From: Ascochyta rabiei | Taxonomy: Eukaryota > Ascomycota > Dothideomycetes > Pleosporales > Didymellaceae | NCBI RefSeq assembly: GCF_004011695.2 | Contig: NC_082410.1 | Location: 310,001-374,000, forward strand | Direction of reading: 5' to 3' | DNA: 64,000 nucleotides | Shown here: one piece after another, positions 22,762 through 33,765 of the stretch | Numbering within the stretch: position 1 is the stretch's first letter | How the letters are laid out: every line of letters begins with the position of its first letter | Translations under genes and position numbers: made by a program | Notes under the pieces: generated by a model | The model's input: only the letters and a program-made list of their open reading frames with translations | Told to the model about the DNA's origin: nothing | Database searches by the model: none

Positions 22762-24625
22762 ACGTACCCTACGGGCGAGCCGCTCAACAGGCGAGCCGCT
22801 CACTTTTGCCAAGCCCCCACCAAACTTCTCCTCCTACACCAATGTCTTCTTAACAACACTATTTAGACGCGTTAAAGGAAGCTTAGATACAGCTTGCGCT
22901 CCAGGCTCTTAAACAAGACGCAAATCTCTCTTAGCAACGCGCTGCAGCTATCTACAGGGTCCCTTAAAAGACACTAAGCAACTAACACACAGGACAACCT
23001 TTACACGCAGATTCTATAGCTAACTTACAGAAGCTAGACAACAATAAGAAGGAGGTAATTATTAAGCATGTTCTTAAGCTAGATGTGCAAGGATTTTCCC
23101 CTTAGCTCTTAGATGTAGCTACTATAGCCAATTCTTTGCGCGCTAAGCATAATCTAGGCCCTATTAGCGTAAACTGGCCTAGTATGTTTGTTAAGCAACA
23201 CCTAGAGCTTAAAGTCAAGTTTAATTGCAAGTACGACTACAAGAGAGCCCTCTGTAAGGATTCTAAGGTTCTACAGGGCTGGTTTAGCCTGGTAGCTAAT
23301 ATTAAAGCTAAGTATGGCATCTAGGATAAAGACACGTACAACTTCAACAAGACAGGCTTCATAATAGGCTAGATCTCCCTAGGAGCAGTTGTTACAGCTT
23401 TAGAACGACAGGGTCGGCTAAAGGCTATCTAGCTAGGCAACTGAGAGTGGGCTACGGCTATAGTAAGCATTAATGCCAAAGGATAGGCTATTCTGGCCTT
23501 CCTTATCTTTAAAGCCTACTACTACCTCTCTACCTGGTGCAAAGAAGAGAATCTGCCTCATAACTGGGTTATTAGAGTCTCTAATAACGGCTAGACTACT
23601 AACAAGCTTAGTCTTAACTAGTTAAAGCACTTTAACAGGCATACAAAGGAGCGTACTATTAGCACCTACTGTTTACTTATTATTAATAGTTATAAGAGCT
23701 ATAACTCTCTTAAATTCCAGTAATACTGCAAGGATAACAAGATTATTACTCTCTGTTTACCTTATTACTTATTACACCTTATACAGCCCCTTAATGTAGG
23801 TTGTTTTGCTGCTTTAAAGAAGGCGTATAGGCGCTAAGCTAAAATACTTATACATAACCAGATTAACTATATTATAAAGACAGAGTTCTTGCTATGCTTT
23901 ATACGCGCCTATAATGCTGTAATTACTTTTAAGAACATCTAGAGAGGGTTCTGAGGTGCTGGATTGGTCCTATTTGACCTAGACCGGGTCATAATAGTCC
24001 TTAATGTGAAGTTGCGCACTCTATCACTACCACTACCTGTTAACAACAAGCTCTGGCAGTCGCAAACCCTAAGCAACACCCTTAAACTTAGGTTGTAATT
24101 AACGCTTGTAAAGACAAGGATTTAGAGGTATATAGATAGTTCGCCTACCTCTATAGTTAAGGCGTTTAAGAAGGTAGTAAAAGGGGCAGCAATAATTGCG
24201 CATAAGCTAGTGTTAGCGTAATAGGAGATTACTTAGCTTTAAGCTACTAATAAGGCAGCTATACAACAAAAATCACACAAAAGAAAGCAAGTTTAGGTAG
24301 AAGGGACCTTAACAGTTAAGGATGGCCTGCAATTAATAACTCTAAAGGAGTTTGGGGCGCGTAGTAATAGGAAGAAGGTAAAGAAGTAGGTGCGCGCTAA
24401 AGGAGGTAAGCCCTCCTAAAGACGCTGTAGACAGTGCAATCAGACAGGACATAACGCGCGAACGTGTTAGAAAGAGGTAGAAGTAGTTTCTAAATAGTAT
24501 TACAGGCCATACTGCACTTTACAGCACTAAACTAGGTTATTTTAGGCCATAATAGGGTGGAGTTTGGTGGGGGCTTGGCAAAAGTAAGCGGCTCGCCTGT
24601 TAAGCGGCTCGCCTGTAGGGTACGT
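22762..24625 (+). mobile_element. Fot1-A3: Fot1/pogo-like DNA transposon, 1864 bp
   Basis: It is the best preserved A copy. TIRs of about 65 bp start ACGTACCCTACGGGCGAGCC and ACGTACCCTACAGGCGAGCC. TA stands at 22760-22761 and 24626-24627. The TIR holds the 16-bp unit ACAGGCGAGCCGCTCA twice. It is inserted into the RT of gypsy-2, so it is younger than that element. Confidence 0.97.
22842..24530 (+). pseudogene. Fot1/pogo transposase, RIP-inactivated (A3)
   Basis: A frame of 563 codons runs from ATG 22842 (beginning MSS) to TAA 24528-24530. The N-terminal part is the CENP-B/psq-type helix-turn-helix region. The DDE core follows, and its three catalytic Asp positions all read Asn: NFNKTGF (23346-23348), LIINSYKS (23685-23687) and QPLNVG (23793-23795). 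The last two are 35 residues apart, which matches the DD35D spacing of the pogo/Fot1 group. A knuckle CRQCNQTGHNART lies near 24425-24470. A stretch of 62 codons at 23136-23324 is still free of stops. No active enzyme is possible. Confidence 0.92.
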
Positions 24626-27600
24626 TACTAGATATAGACACTATAAGTATATAGTTATACCTTTTAGCCTAACTAATACCTCTACCTAGTTTTAAGTATA
24701 TATTTACTATACTCTTACAGGACTAGTTAACATATATTATATTATCTATTTAGATAATATCCTAATCTACTTAGAGATAAAAGAAACCTATATATAGTAT
24801 GTAAAGGATATACTATAGAGACTGCGTAAGTCTAAGCTATATATTAAACTTAGTAAGTATAAGTAGTATACTTAATATATAGAGTATCTTAGATACGTAA
24901 TTAGCCCTAAAGGAGTTAGTATTAACCTAGAACAGGTAAAAACAATCTAGGAGTAGCTATAACTACAAACAGTCTAGGATATTTAAGTATTTATTAGCTT
25001 TATAAACTACTATTAACAGTTTATCTACAGTTTCTCTAAATTAGATTTACTATTAACTAAGATAACCTATAAAACCCTAGGATCTGCTAAGAGAGGTCTA
25101 GTAATAAGGAGAGAGGAAAGCTAGAAAATTAACATCGGCGAGAAGGCAGATCTGCTTTCTAGATACTTAAAGACGCTTTTACCTAAGTACCTATACTCTC
25201 CTACTTTAATCCTTATAGGAAAACAAGAGTAGAGGTAGATATATTAGGTGGCGTAATCTTAGGTATACTAAGTTAATATGTACTAGAAGATATTAGAACA
25301 GGTTAATAGAGGCTAATTAGTTTCTTTTCTTATAAATTAATCTAAGTGGAATACAATTACAATACTTATAACAAAGAACTACTAGCTATTATTAAGAGCC
25401 TAGAACACTAGCGCTACTACCTTAAAGGTATACACTTTAAGGTCCTTACAGACTATAAGAACCTAAAGTAGTTTATAGATAATAAAACCCTTAACTATTA
25501 CTAGGTTTAATCCTACCTAGCCTTAACCTAGTTTAATTTTATCCTTATATATTAACTAGGAACTACTAATCCTATAGATAGACCTTTAAGGCAACTAGAC
25601 TATAGAGTAGAGATAGAGAAGCCTTTGTTAAAGTACAACAAAGCCTTTATTTAGCCTCTTTAAGACTTACTTACCTCTTAAGAAAAGAATAATATTTTAG
25701 TATTAGCTGTTACAACATAGGCATCTTAAAGGTCTAAAGAACAATTAGAAGTTGTTAAAGCCCTCTAGAATTTCTAAGTAAAGGAAGGTACTATAACTAG
25801 GGACCTATATAACTATAAGAAAGAGTCTATAGTTAAACTAGACTTAAAGGCTACCTCTAAGGGATATAATAGCGAAACAGACTAGGATAGGCTAGAACAG
25901 CCTGTTATAGGCAACAAGAGGTTAAAGTACTTAACTACTTCTAAGGAAAAGTCTAAGGCTCTTTAAGAATGCTATAACAATCTACTTAGAGGACATTTTA
26001 GAGGTAAGAAGACAATAGAAAAGCTACAACGCTACTATAAGTAGAAAGGAATAAGAAAAGATATAAGAGACTACTATAAGGACTGCCTAGTGTGTAAGAA
26101 GTTAACACTAGCGCGTTATAAGCGATATAGTCTCCTAGCACCCTTATCTTCTCTAAATACAGCCTAAGAAAAGGTTACTATAGATTTTATTACAGAATTA
26201 CCTCTAAATTACATAAGCTACTAGGTATATAACGCTATCTTAGTTATAGTCTATAGACTTACTAAAATAGCTTACTACATTCTAGCTAGAGCTAATTAGG
26301 ACAGCACAGACCTAGCTTAATTCTAGATAAGAGAAGTAATACGCCTATATAGTGTCCTAAAGAGGATAATTTTAGATAGGGGCCTACTTATAGCAGCTAA
26401 ATACTAGGATACTTTCTAATACTACTTAAACACAAGAAGGGTGTTAACTTCTACTTATTATCTACAGACAGATAGGCAGACTAAAAGATAGAATTAGACA
26501 CTTAAACAGTACCTATAGTGCTATTATTACCTAGAATAAGATAATTAGAGCCTATAGATATTAGTTATAGAGTTTATATATAATAATAGTATATATATAA
26601 CTATAGGTACTATACTGTTCTAAGTATACTATAGTATAGATTCTATTAGTCCTAACTAGTCTAGTATGCCTTATAGCGTTAGAGAATTACCTTTAGAGGC
26701 ATAAGTAGCTAGTAAGGTTATTACTTTACAACAAGAATGTAAGAAGAAAATTATTACTATAAACAAATACTAGAAATTGTACGTAGATAGGAAACGCTTA
26801 GCATATACATTTAAAATAGGTAATTAAGTAATAGTATTAAATTAGCATATTAGGTTAATAAGGCCTAAGAAAAAGCTTAACTAGAAGTACTTAGGTCTAG
26901 GTTGCATAGTAGACTAGTATAGTCTAACAGCATTTAAAGTTAACCTTCTAGGCTTATAGAGTGTACATCTAGTCTTCTATACATTATTACTAGAGCCTTA
27001 TAATCTATAGGGCCTTATTCTATACCTAGAGGTCCTAATTATAGACACACTGCGTAAATATAGTAATAATATCTACAAAGTAGACACTATACTAGATAGG
27101 CGCAAAGAAGAATATAATTAGTAGGAATATCTAGTTAGATAGACCAGCTATAGAGAAGAAGAGAACTTCTAGAAGCCTAGTTAAAATATTTCTAGTAACG
27201 TCCTCTAACAATTTTAGAAATCTAAGGGTATTATACTAAAAAGGAATCTAAAAGAAAAGATCTATAGGGGTTAAGGTTAACCCCTAAAGAAGAAGGGGAA
27301 GAAGTAAAGGTAATAAGAGTATCCTAAGGAGACAACGTACCTTTACTAGTTTTCCTACAGGGTTTTTAAGGTGTTTAACAGCGTTATACTCTAGGATTAA
27401 CTTAGCTAAGCTTATAAGCATCTCTTAGGATCTATTACTACCTATTATAGACTATAAGAGCCTATTACAAATTATAAACAGCTTAACCTAAGGGTATAAA
27501 ACTTATTATATTATAGAAAGGAAACATAGGACATAAAAGTAAGTACTCTATTAAATTAAGCCTAAGGCTTAGGTATATCTAGAATTTCTAAGGGAAATCT

Positions 27601-27689
27601 AACTATAGAAACTATTTAGGGTTATGTTATTATATAAGCTATAATAGCCTATTAGGGCCTATTATAACGTGTTCTTACTACTTTTAAGT

Positions 27690-29100
27690 ACTATTATAGC
27701 AGTTTAGCTTCTTCTAGAGCACCTTTATCTTCTTTGTTACAGCACCCTTCTTTAAGCTAGTAGCAGAATCCTTCTCTACCTCTAGAACAGCTATCTCTAT
27801 AACTATAGCCTCGCCCTTTTTCTTATAATTAGAAATAGAGTTAGCAACGTAATTATAAACCTTAACCTATAATAAGTTAGTATAGCCTATTTAGGAATAG
27901 AATTAGTATATATACCTACTTATAAGGGAAATTAGTCTCCTTAGTAACCCTATTAGCTACAGTAACCTTAAGACTGCGCTTACTAGCCTTAGCACAGGCT
28001 AAGACTAACTTCTTAGTGCGCTAGCGCTAGTCTAGGCAGAAATTAGAGTAAGGGTCCTTATTCTCTATAATAGCCCTACTATATAGATAAAGGTAAGAGG
28101 CGTAAGGAATATACGTGCTACTAAACGTGTTAGAATAACCTATAATAGACTAAAACTACTTAAAAAGAAAACTTACTAGCTGTAATCCTTAGAAATAGGC
28201 TCTTAGAGCTCTATAAGCTTAAATTTAGCTAACTTCTTCTCTAACACAGTTAGTAGGCACTACTAGTGCTTACTATTAACTATGTCCTAGTTAGAATCCT
28301 AGATGCTAAACTCTAACTCCTAGAGAATCTTTTAAATCTTAGGTAGCTCTATATTATTCTTAGGGTAAAGCTGCTAAGAGTTAGTATAATGTATAAAAGG
28401 TAATAAACACACTAAAGGGGGATACATACTATAATACACTTCTAGTTAGCAGAGAAGTAATAGAAACGGCGTATAACCTAGTTAGACTTACCTAATTCTA
28501 TCTCTATTATCTAGACAGAGTATATAGTAGTATTAGTAGGCGTAACCTAGGTATAAACGTAACTAACCTAGCTATAATACTTATACTAGCCTGTAGTAAA
28601 GCTATAGACATACTAAACGCATACCTAAAATAACTACACGCTATTATAGGCAAAATTGTTACTAACTACGTTTAGATCTATAGTATAGAGGTAAGGTAGC
28701 AGGCTTAGTATTAAGGATTATACTAGTAAAGTTGTTAGAGCCTAGAAGATCTAGTTAGCTGCCTATAGAGTTATAACGACCTACAATAACCTATAAGAGG
28801 TTATTCTAGGTTAGTAAAGAAAATTCTACCCTTACTAAAGAAAAGTATTAACTTACTAAAAAGTAGAGTAGAGTGTAGAGGTTATAGTCTAAAATAGGTA
28901 GTAACGTTAGGTATACCTAGGTAGGAAGCTAGTATTATATAGACCTACTTATTTTCTAGGTACCTATAAAAATTTAAGGTAAAGATAGAGATAAGAGTAA
29001 GGTAAAGATAGGGGTAAACGCAACTACTAGCAGGTTTAAGAAAATCACCTCTATTACTAGATAACCCCTCCCTAGTGCTTAGGACGTCTTATAGCCCACA
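27690..29100 (-). pseudogene. Spliced gene of unknown function, antisense inside gypsy-2
   Basis: On the minus strand, between the gypsy-2 chromodomain and its 3' LTR, at least four exons can be read. Introns are 28442-28491 (50 nt, GTAAGT...CTAACTAG, phase 1), 28121-28176 (56 nt, GTAAGT...CTAAC...TTTAG, phase 2) and 27867-27915 (49 nt, GTATAT...CTAAC...TATAG, phase 0). All three joins keep the frame, and each intron removes a frameshift. Exon pieces include IYSVQIIEIELG, MYPPLVCLLPFIHYTN, LEKKLAKFKLIEL, STYIPYASYLYLYSRAI, KLVLACAKASKRSLKVTV and NSISNYKKKGEAIVIEI. Remaining stops are TAG/TAA of CAG/CAA/TGG type. No domain is recognised. An antisense gene keeps its introns through retrotransposition because they are not spliced from the sense RNA. 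It may be a captured host gene or an accessory gene of the family. Both ends are approximate. Confidence 0.6.
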
Positions 29101-29179
29101 GTGGCCTATTATTACTAGCCTAGGTTTAGGTAACTACAATACTAATTACTTAGGACAAACAATCCTAGAAGGGGGATAT

Positions 29180-29375
29180 TATTAGGTCCCTAGTCCCTAA
29201 ATGCTCCGCACTAAGACTAAAGGCCTAGTAAATAGAGTAGGGGTGGCGTATCTATATAACCTGGCTAGATTACTCTAATTACTTAGAAGCGATTTGTCTA
29301 TCTATAACCTGCAATTACACTCTCTACCTACAAGTACTTAATAACGTACTACCCCTCCTAAAAGGGAACTTAATA
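29180..29375 (+). repeat. Gypsy-2 3' LTR, 196 bp
   Basis: It has the same length and near-identical sequence as the 5' LTR. It is preceded by AGAAGGGGGATA, a polypurine tract, and followed by the AAAAC duplication. Confidence 0.93.
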
Positions 29376-31074
29376 AAAACATTCTAGAAAATATAGTAAT
29401 ACTATACTACCTATAGTCTGCTATAGAGTATATAATACTTAGCTTAATTATATACTATTTCTACTAGGTTTACTAAAATAACCTTACTAAATTTATTAAC
29501 TTAGTAATTTACTAACGCCTATCTATACTATATAGAAAGAAGAATAAGTTCTATAACTTAAGCAACTAGATTATAGTCTAATAAGCCCTTAATATACTCT
29601 ACTAGGACATAATAAACTTTAGTACATAACTAAGTAAAAAGGACTATATACTTATAGTAGAGGTAAAGGTACTAGATAAAGGTATAGTAAAGCTAAAAGT
29701 AGTAGAGTAGGCTATGTACCTAATTAGGGACCTAACTTTAAAAATATACTAATAGCAGATGTAAGCACTTACACTATAGAAGACCTAACTAGTAGCACTA
29801 ATCCTTAACCTAAAAGGTTTTAGGACACCCTACCTACTACAGGAGGGAGTTACGTAGGAGTAGGTGTTATTAAATGCTATAATATTTAGCTTTAGAAACT
29901 TCCTTATATAGATATAAGCAGCGCTAGAGTATATTCTTATAAGAGTTTAGACACTAGCCTCTTTAGTATTAATATCTAGGTAATAGTTACTTATTAAGCT
30001 AGTAACAAGTTTAATAGCTGTAGGCTAATTAAGTATTCTACTAAAAGGATTATCTCTTACCCTAATAAGGCTATAGGCTAATACTAAGCTATTCCTAATA
30101 GGTAATTAATTCTCTAAGAATGTTATTAAAGGTAATAAATAAGAGCACTAATGTAGCCTGTTGTTAATAGCACCTAGCGACCTTAACTAAATAGCCTTTA
30201 AGTTAGGTATTAATAAAATAGGAAAGTAACGCTGTATTATAGATGCAATTTATAAACACTAACAGTCTAGAGGAACGTAATTTAGCTCTATTACTTTAGT
30301 ACTAGAGGACTATTAAACTAGGGAACAATTGTTAATTAGGCTATTAGAATTTAGATTAGTTTAACATAGTATAAGCCTAAAGTTAGCTATCTATTAATGT
30401 TAGAAATTTAGTCTATATAGAAAGACGCAGAGATTAGTAAATATATAAAAACTAAATCTAAGGTAGCGCTAAGTGCAAATACACTAATAGCTAATCTGCC
30501 TTTATTCTCCTCTATACATACATTAGTCATAAGCTTCTTAAGAATCTAGAGCGTGTAAATCTCCTAGATGTATAGGTCTAAGAGTGCTGTAAGAGAAGAG
30601 AAACTTAAAAGAAGAGAGATACTAGTAGAAGAATAATTTCCTGCTATATAGTTTACCTATTATAAGTTTATTTTCCTTATTTCTAATATACTACTAGTAA
30701 ACTTAGCTTACTTATCTATACTCTTAATACTTCTATAATATCTAACCTACTTATATTAATATATAAAAATAAGACTAGTACAGGAAAGTAGAGGCGCAAC
30801 CTAAAAACTAGAATTCTGTTCTAAGAGCAGCTTTGTGTATTAAACACGATAGATAGTCTGCAGTCCTATTAATTCCACCTAGTGCCTATAGTACTTAACT
30901 ATAACTAGTATAACTTTATTTCTAGATACCTATCCTAAAATGTATAAGCTAAACTAGACAGTATAAACTAGAAAGGCGCTGTTATTATCTCTATAATTAC
31001 CTCTATGTTTTAAAACAATCTAAAACTCTAGAAAGTAGTATATTAATACTTTAATTTATATAACTATTATACTT

Positions 31075-32406
31075 CTATAAGATATAGTATAAGTAATATA
31101 ATTATCTATCTTATATACTATATAGTTATCTAATAGCTAGTAAGAAGTAATCTATAGTACTAGCTTTCCTATACAGTACTCTATTAATAAACTAACTTAA
31201 TCTTCTACCTATACTACACTAAGCACACTAAGCTTAGTTACTAGACGTTCTTTACGTATGTAGATTACAGCCTCTACAACACTATAGAGATAGGTAGAGA
31301 AATAGATATAATATAAGACTTAGTATCCTTTAACAATAAGAATAAAGACAACTATATTATTTCTCTAGAAGGCTTCTATAATTTAGTTCTAAAATACTTA
31401 GCTTAGAGGAAAGATAATGACATTAAGCTACGCTATAGTTATATTAGGGGGTAGGTAGATATAATTAACTATTTTAAGCTAGTATAAGATAAAGTAAGTC
31501 TAAGTAGATAAAGTATCCTTATAAGTATAGAGATGTTAGGGACTTCTACCTAGCACTACTATATAGTTCTACTAGACTATCTATAATATAACACTAAACT
31601 ATACTTTCTTAGTAGGTGTTAGTTATAGAAGACAGAAAAACTATAGAGATCTTAGAGATAGAATTATATAAAGATATTACTAGTTCTTATTAGATGCTTA
31701 CGCTAGGACATTTATTACTATTAGGTTATTTAAATAAGTATAGTAGTGCTCTCTATACTTTCCTAGCAGACATAGCACTAAGTTTCTCCTTTTAGATTTC
31801 TAATACTATCTATTACTAGGCCTAGTATAACTTCTACCTAGTCTAGTAAGAGATACTCTATATTTTTATTCTTAATAACAAAGAGCTTATAAAGTTTCTT
31901 TAGTAGACTTAAGATAACAACGTTGCTATAGTAAAGAGGCACTAGTAGTAGGTAAAGATGTCTAACAAGTATTACTTTAGGGCTAATAAAGAGTCAGGTA
32001 TCCTAAATTAATCCTTTTTTACTAACAATAGAGTGGTACTAGAGTATGTAAAAGGATAGGATTTATAGAATAGACAGGACATATTAAAAGGTACTCTAGA
32101 TAAGTTATTTAATATTCTAACTATTAAAGTAATAGAGGCTTCTACCTAGATAATATATAAATTAGGCAGCGCCTTATATTAGTGTTTATTAAGACAAGTA
32201 CTAGACTTACCTACCCCTAAGCTATTAGGAGACTCTAGTTAACAGTCTACTTAGGAAACTAGGGCTTTAGCAAGATTGCAGAAACAGGGAGGTAGTAAGG
32301 GAAAAGAGTAAGTAGAGTAACAAAGGAGGTTAGTAAGTAGTTAATAGTTTAGTTTAACTTAGTTTATTTGCTTAATTAGGCTAAGCTCTTAGAAGGGGAA
32401 GATTTA
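31075..32406 (+). pseudogene. Element X, first copy: 3' internal part
   Basis: This is collinear with the second copy pieced together from 43781-43938, 45159-45192, 50389-50938 and 56728-57309. Two plus frames stay open apart from RIP-type stops, so the true one is not certain. The better shows YQMLTLGHLLLLGYLNK, EYVKGQDLQNR and a charged KQGGSKGKEQVEQQRR before a purine tract (GAAGGGGAAGA) at the LTR. Left of about 31075 the two copies no longer match. No RT or transposase motif was found. Confidence 0.5.
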
Positions 32407-32662
32407 TGCTAGTGTATATAGTAAATACCTTAGTAAGAACTAGAATACTTAGCTAGTATATGTTATTTAGCTAGTAAAAAGGTTTAAGAGCCTTAATAGT
32501 AACTATTAAGGCAGAACACCTATAAAAACACCTTAAAAATACTTATATATAGAACTTAATTACTATATTACTTATCTCTCTATACCCTAATAATAATTTT
32601 ATTAAGTACTCTTTCTAATAATGTGCCTACTAATAAGATGCTTCGATTCTTATACTAGAACA
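32407..32662 (+). repeat. Element X LTR (5'), 256 bp
   Basis: It begins TGCTAG, ends TAGAACA, and is preceded by AAGGGGAAGATTTA. Matching copies are at 57310-58561 (split by M2) and 63374-63626. This LTR lies directly after the internal part of the first X copy, so the two copies share it, as in a tandem array. Confidence 0.7.
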
Positions 32663-33765
32663 TTAGTAACTAGAGAAGAACTACTAGGAGTATAGAGAGG
32701 CTTATCTAAGTCTATAGTATTAGCCTTTAAGACAGTATTAGTATCTATTTAGCAACTAGTATAAGAAGCTAGAGCACTAATAGCCTGTTTATAGTTACTT
32801 AGGGAAGTAATCTAAAAACCTAAAGCCTATAGAGGGAAAGTAGATTTTCTAGCCCTATAAACTACTTTAGCAGTAGTAGTAACAGCCTAGAGTTAATTAT
32901 AAAGGGAAGTATAAGAAAGAGTACCTAAAAACCTCTAAGAGTAAACTAAGTAAGAGATATCCTAAGCAGAGAAGATCTTATAGCTAAGACCTACTACATC
33001 TTCCTCTAAGGTCTTCTAAGCGTCCTTCTAACTAGTACTAAAATAATTGTTAGTAAATTAACTATAACTAGTAAAGAAGTTATTGTTATCTAAGTAAGAA
33101 TAGGCTTTAGCACAGCCTACCTTATAGTATTTAGCCTTAGTAGAACTAAGTATTATAGAAGTAGCACAGTAAGTAATAGCTAAAAAGGAAGTTAGTAGAA
33201 ATAAGGCTTAATAGGATATTAAAACTTACTAAAAGAACAGTTATTATTACTATTAACAAAACACTAATTATAGGAGCTTAGTAGGTTTAGATTACTACTA
33301 GTATTATAGGCCTAAGTATATAGTACAGACCTATTCTAAAAATAATTATAGTAATTATTAGGATAATTAGAGTTATTGTAAGTAGAGTATTAGACAGCAG
33401 CATTAGTTATAGTAAGTAAGAACCCTTAAATAAGAGAACTGTAGACACTAATAGTATATAGAAGCTAATAACTATTATAAATAGCAGCCTAATAGTACTA
33501 CTATTAAGCGCTAAGGGTGTTTAAGGATATAGAGTTACTAGGAACTTAGGCGTGTAAAGAACAGTAGAGGTAATAAAAGAAGTAGGGTGCCTAGTTATAG
33601 TATATAGTGTTAGAATTTATATAGTAATTCTCTCTAGAAGGTAGAGTATTAAATTAGTAGATGCGTGTATAGGCAGTAGTAATATTATAAAAAAAAATAG
33701 AAAGGTTAGCACTACTAATAAGAGCTGTTCTATAGGCTTCTATAACATTATAAGCTAAAGTACTA

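Larger units (their letters stand above)
21780..27230 (+). pseudogene. Gypsy-2 pol remnant with chromodomain, interrupted by Fot1-A3
   Basis: RT begins near 22480 and is cut at 22760 between a TTFY stretch and its continuation at 24628. The RT active site at 24747-24758 reads YLDN instead of YLDD. RNase H lies around 25100-25680. Integrase lies around 25950-26830, with GHFRGKKTIEKL, DFITELPLN and a TDRQTKR remnant. A chromodomain near 27050-27220 shows IDTLRKYSNN and EYLVR. All the breaks I followed are RIP-type stops. The domain order is that of fungal chromoviruses, whose chromodomain is known in some cases to direct insertion to heterochromatin. Confidence 0.85.
20189..29375 (+). mobile_element. 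Gypsy-2: complete RIP-decayed Ty3/gypsy chromovirus, TSD AAAAC
   Basis: Two 196-bp LTRs (20189-20384, 29180-29375) flank the element, and AAAAC stands at 20184-20188 and again at 29376-29380. Gag, protease/RT, RNase H, integrase and chromodomain follow in order on the plus strand. A purine tract AAGGGGGATA precedes the 3' LTR. Without Fot1-A3 it is about 7.3 kb. Unusually, about 1.9 kb lie between the chromodomain and the 3' LTR and carry a spliced gene on the opposite strand. Confidence 0.95.
19741..30650 (+). pseudogene. Decayed frame U, unclassified (19741-20188 and 29381-30650, split by gypsy-2)
   Basis: Reading through the insertion, with one copy of the TSD removed, the plus frame is open for about 1.7 kb apart from TAG/TAA stops of CAG/CAA/TGG type. 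Left of the insertion it includes RGINNFNSQSLVF and VRAIKYICKK; right of it HSRKYSNTILP, PNFKNILIADVSTYTIEDL and a charged AVREEKLKREEILVEE near 30590-30640. The frame is in phase across the 5-bp duplication, which confirms that gypsy-2 hit a coding region. I recognise no domain. The 5' end lies between 19340 and 19741 and the 3' end near 30650. It could be part of an unknown mobile element, together with frame V. Confidence 0.45.

Noticed and set aside
28140..28176. A 37-nt version of the second intron of the antisense gene in gypsy-2
   Set aside because: It lacks a branch site at a usual distance; the 56-nt version ending at 28121 has CTAAC before TTTAG and is the one that keeps the frame.
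19741..30650. Frame U as a Starship captain or Crypton tyrosine recombinase
   Set aside because: I looked for the conserved Arg...His-x-x-Arg...Tyr pattern and did not find it clearly; the frame is too decayed to support the claim.
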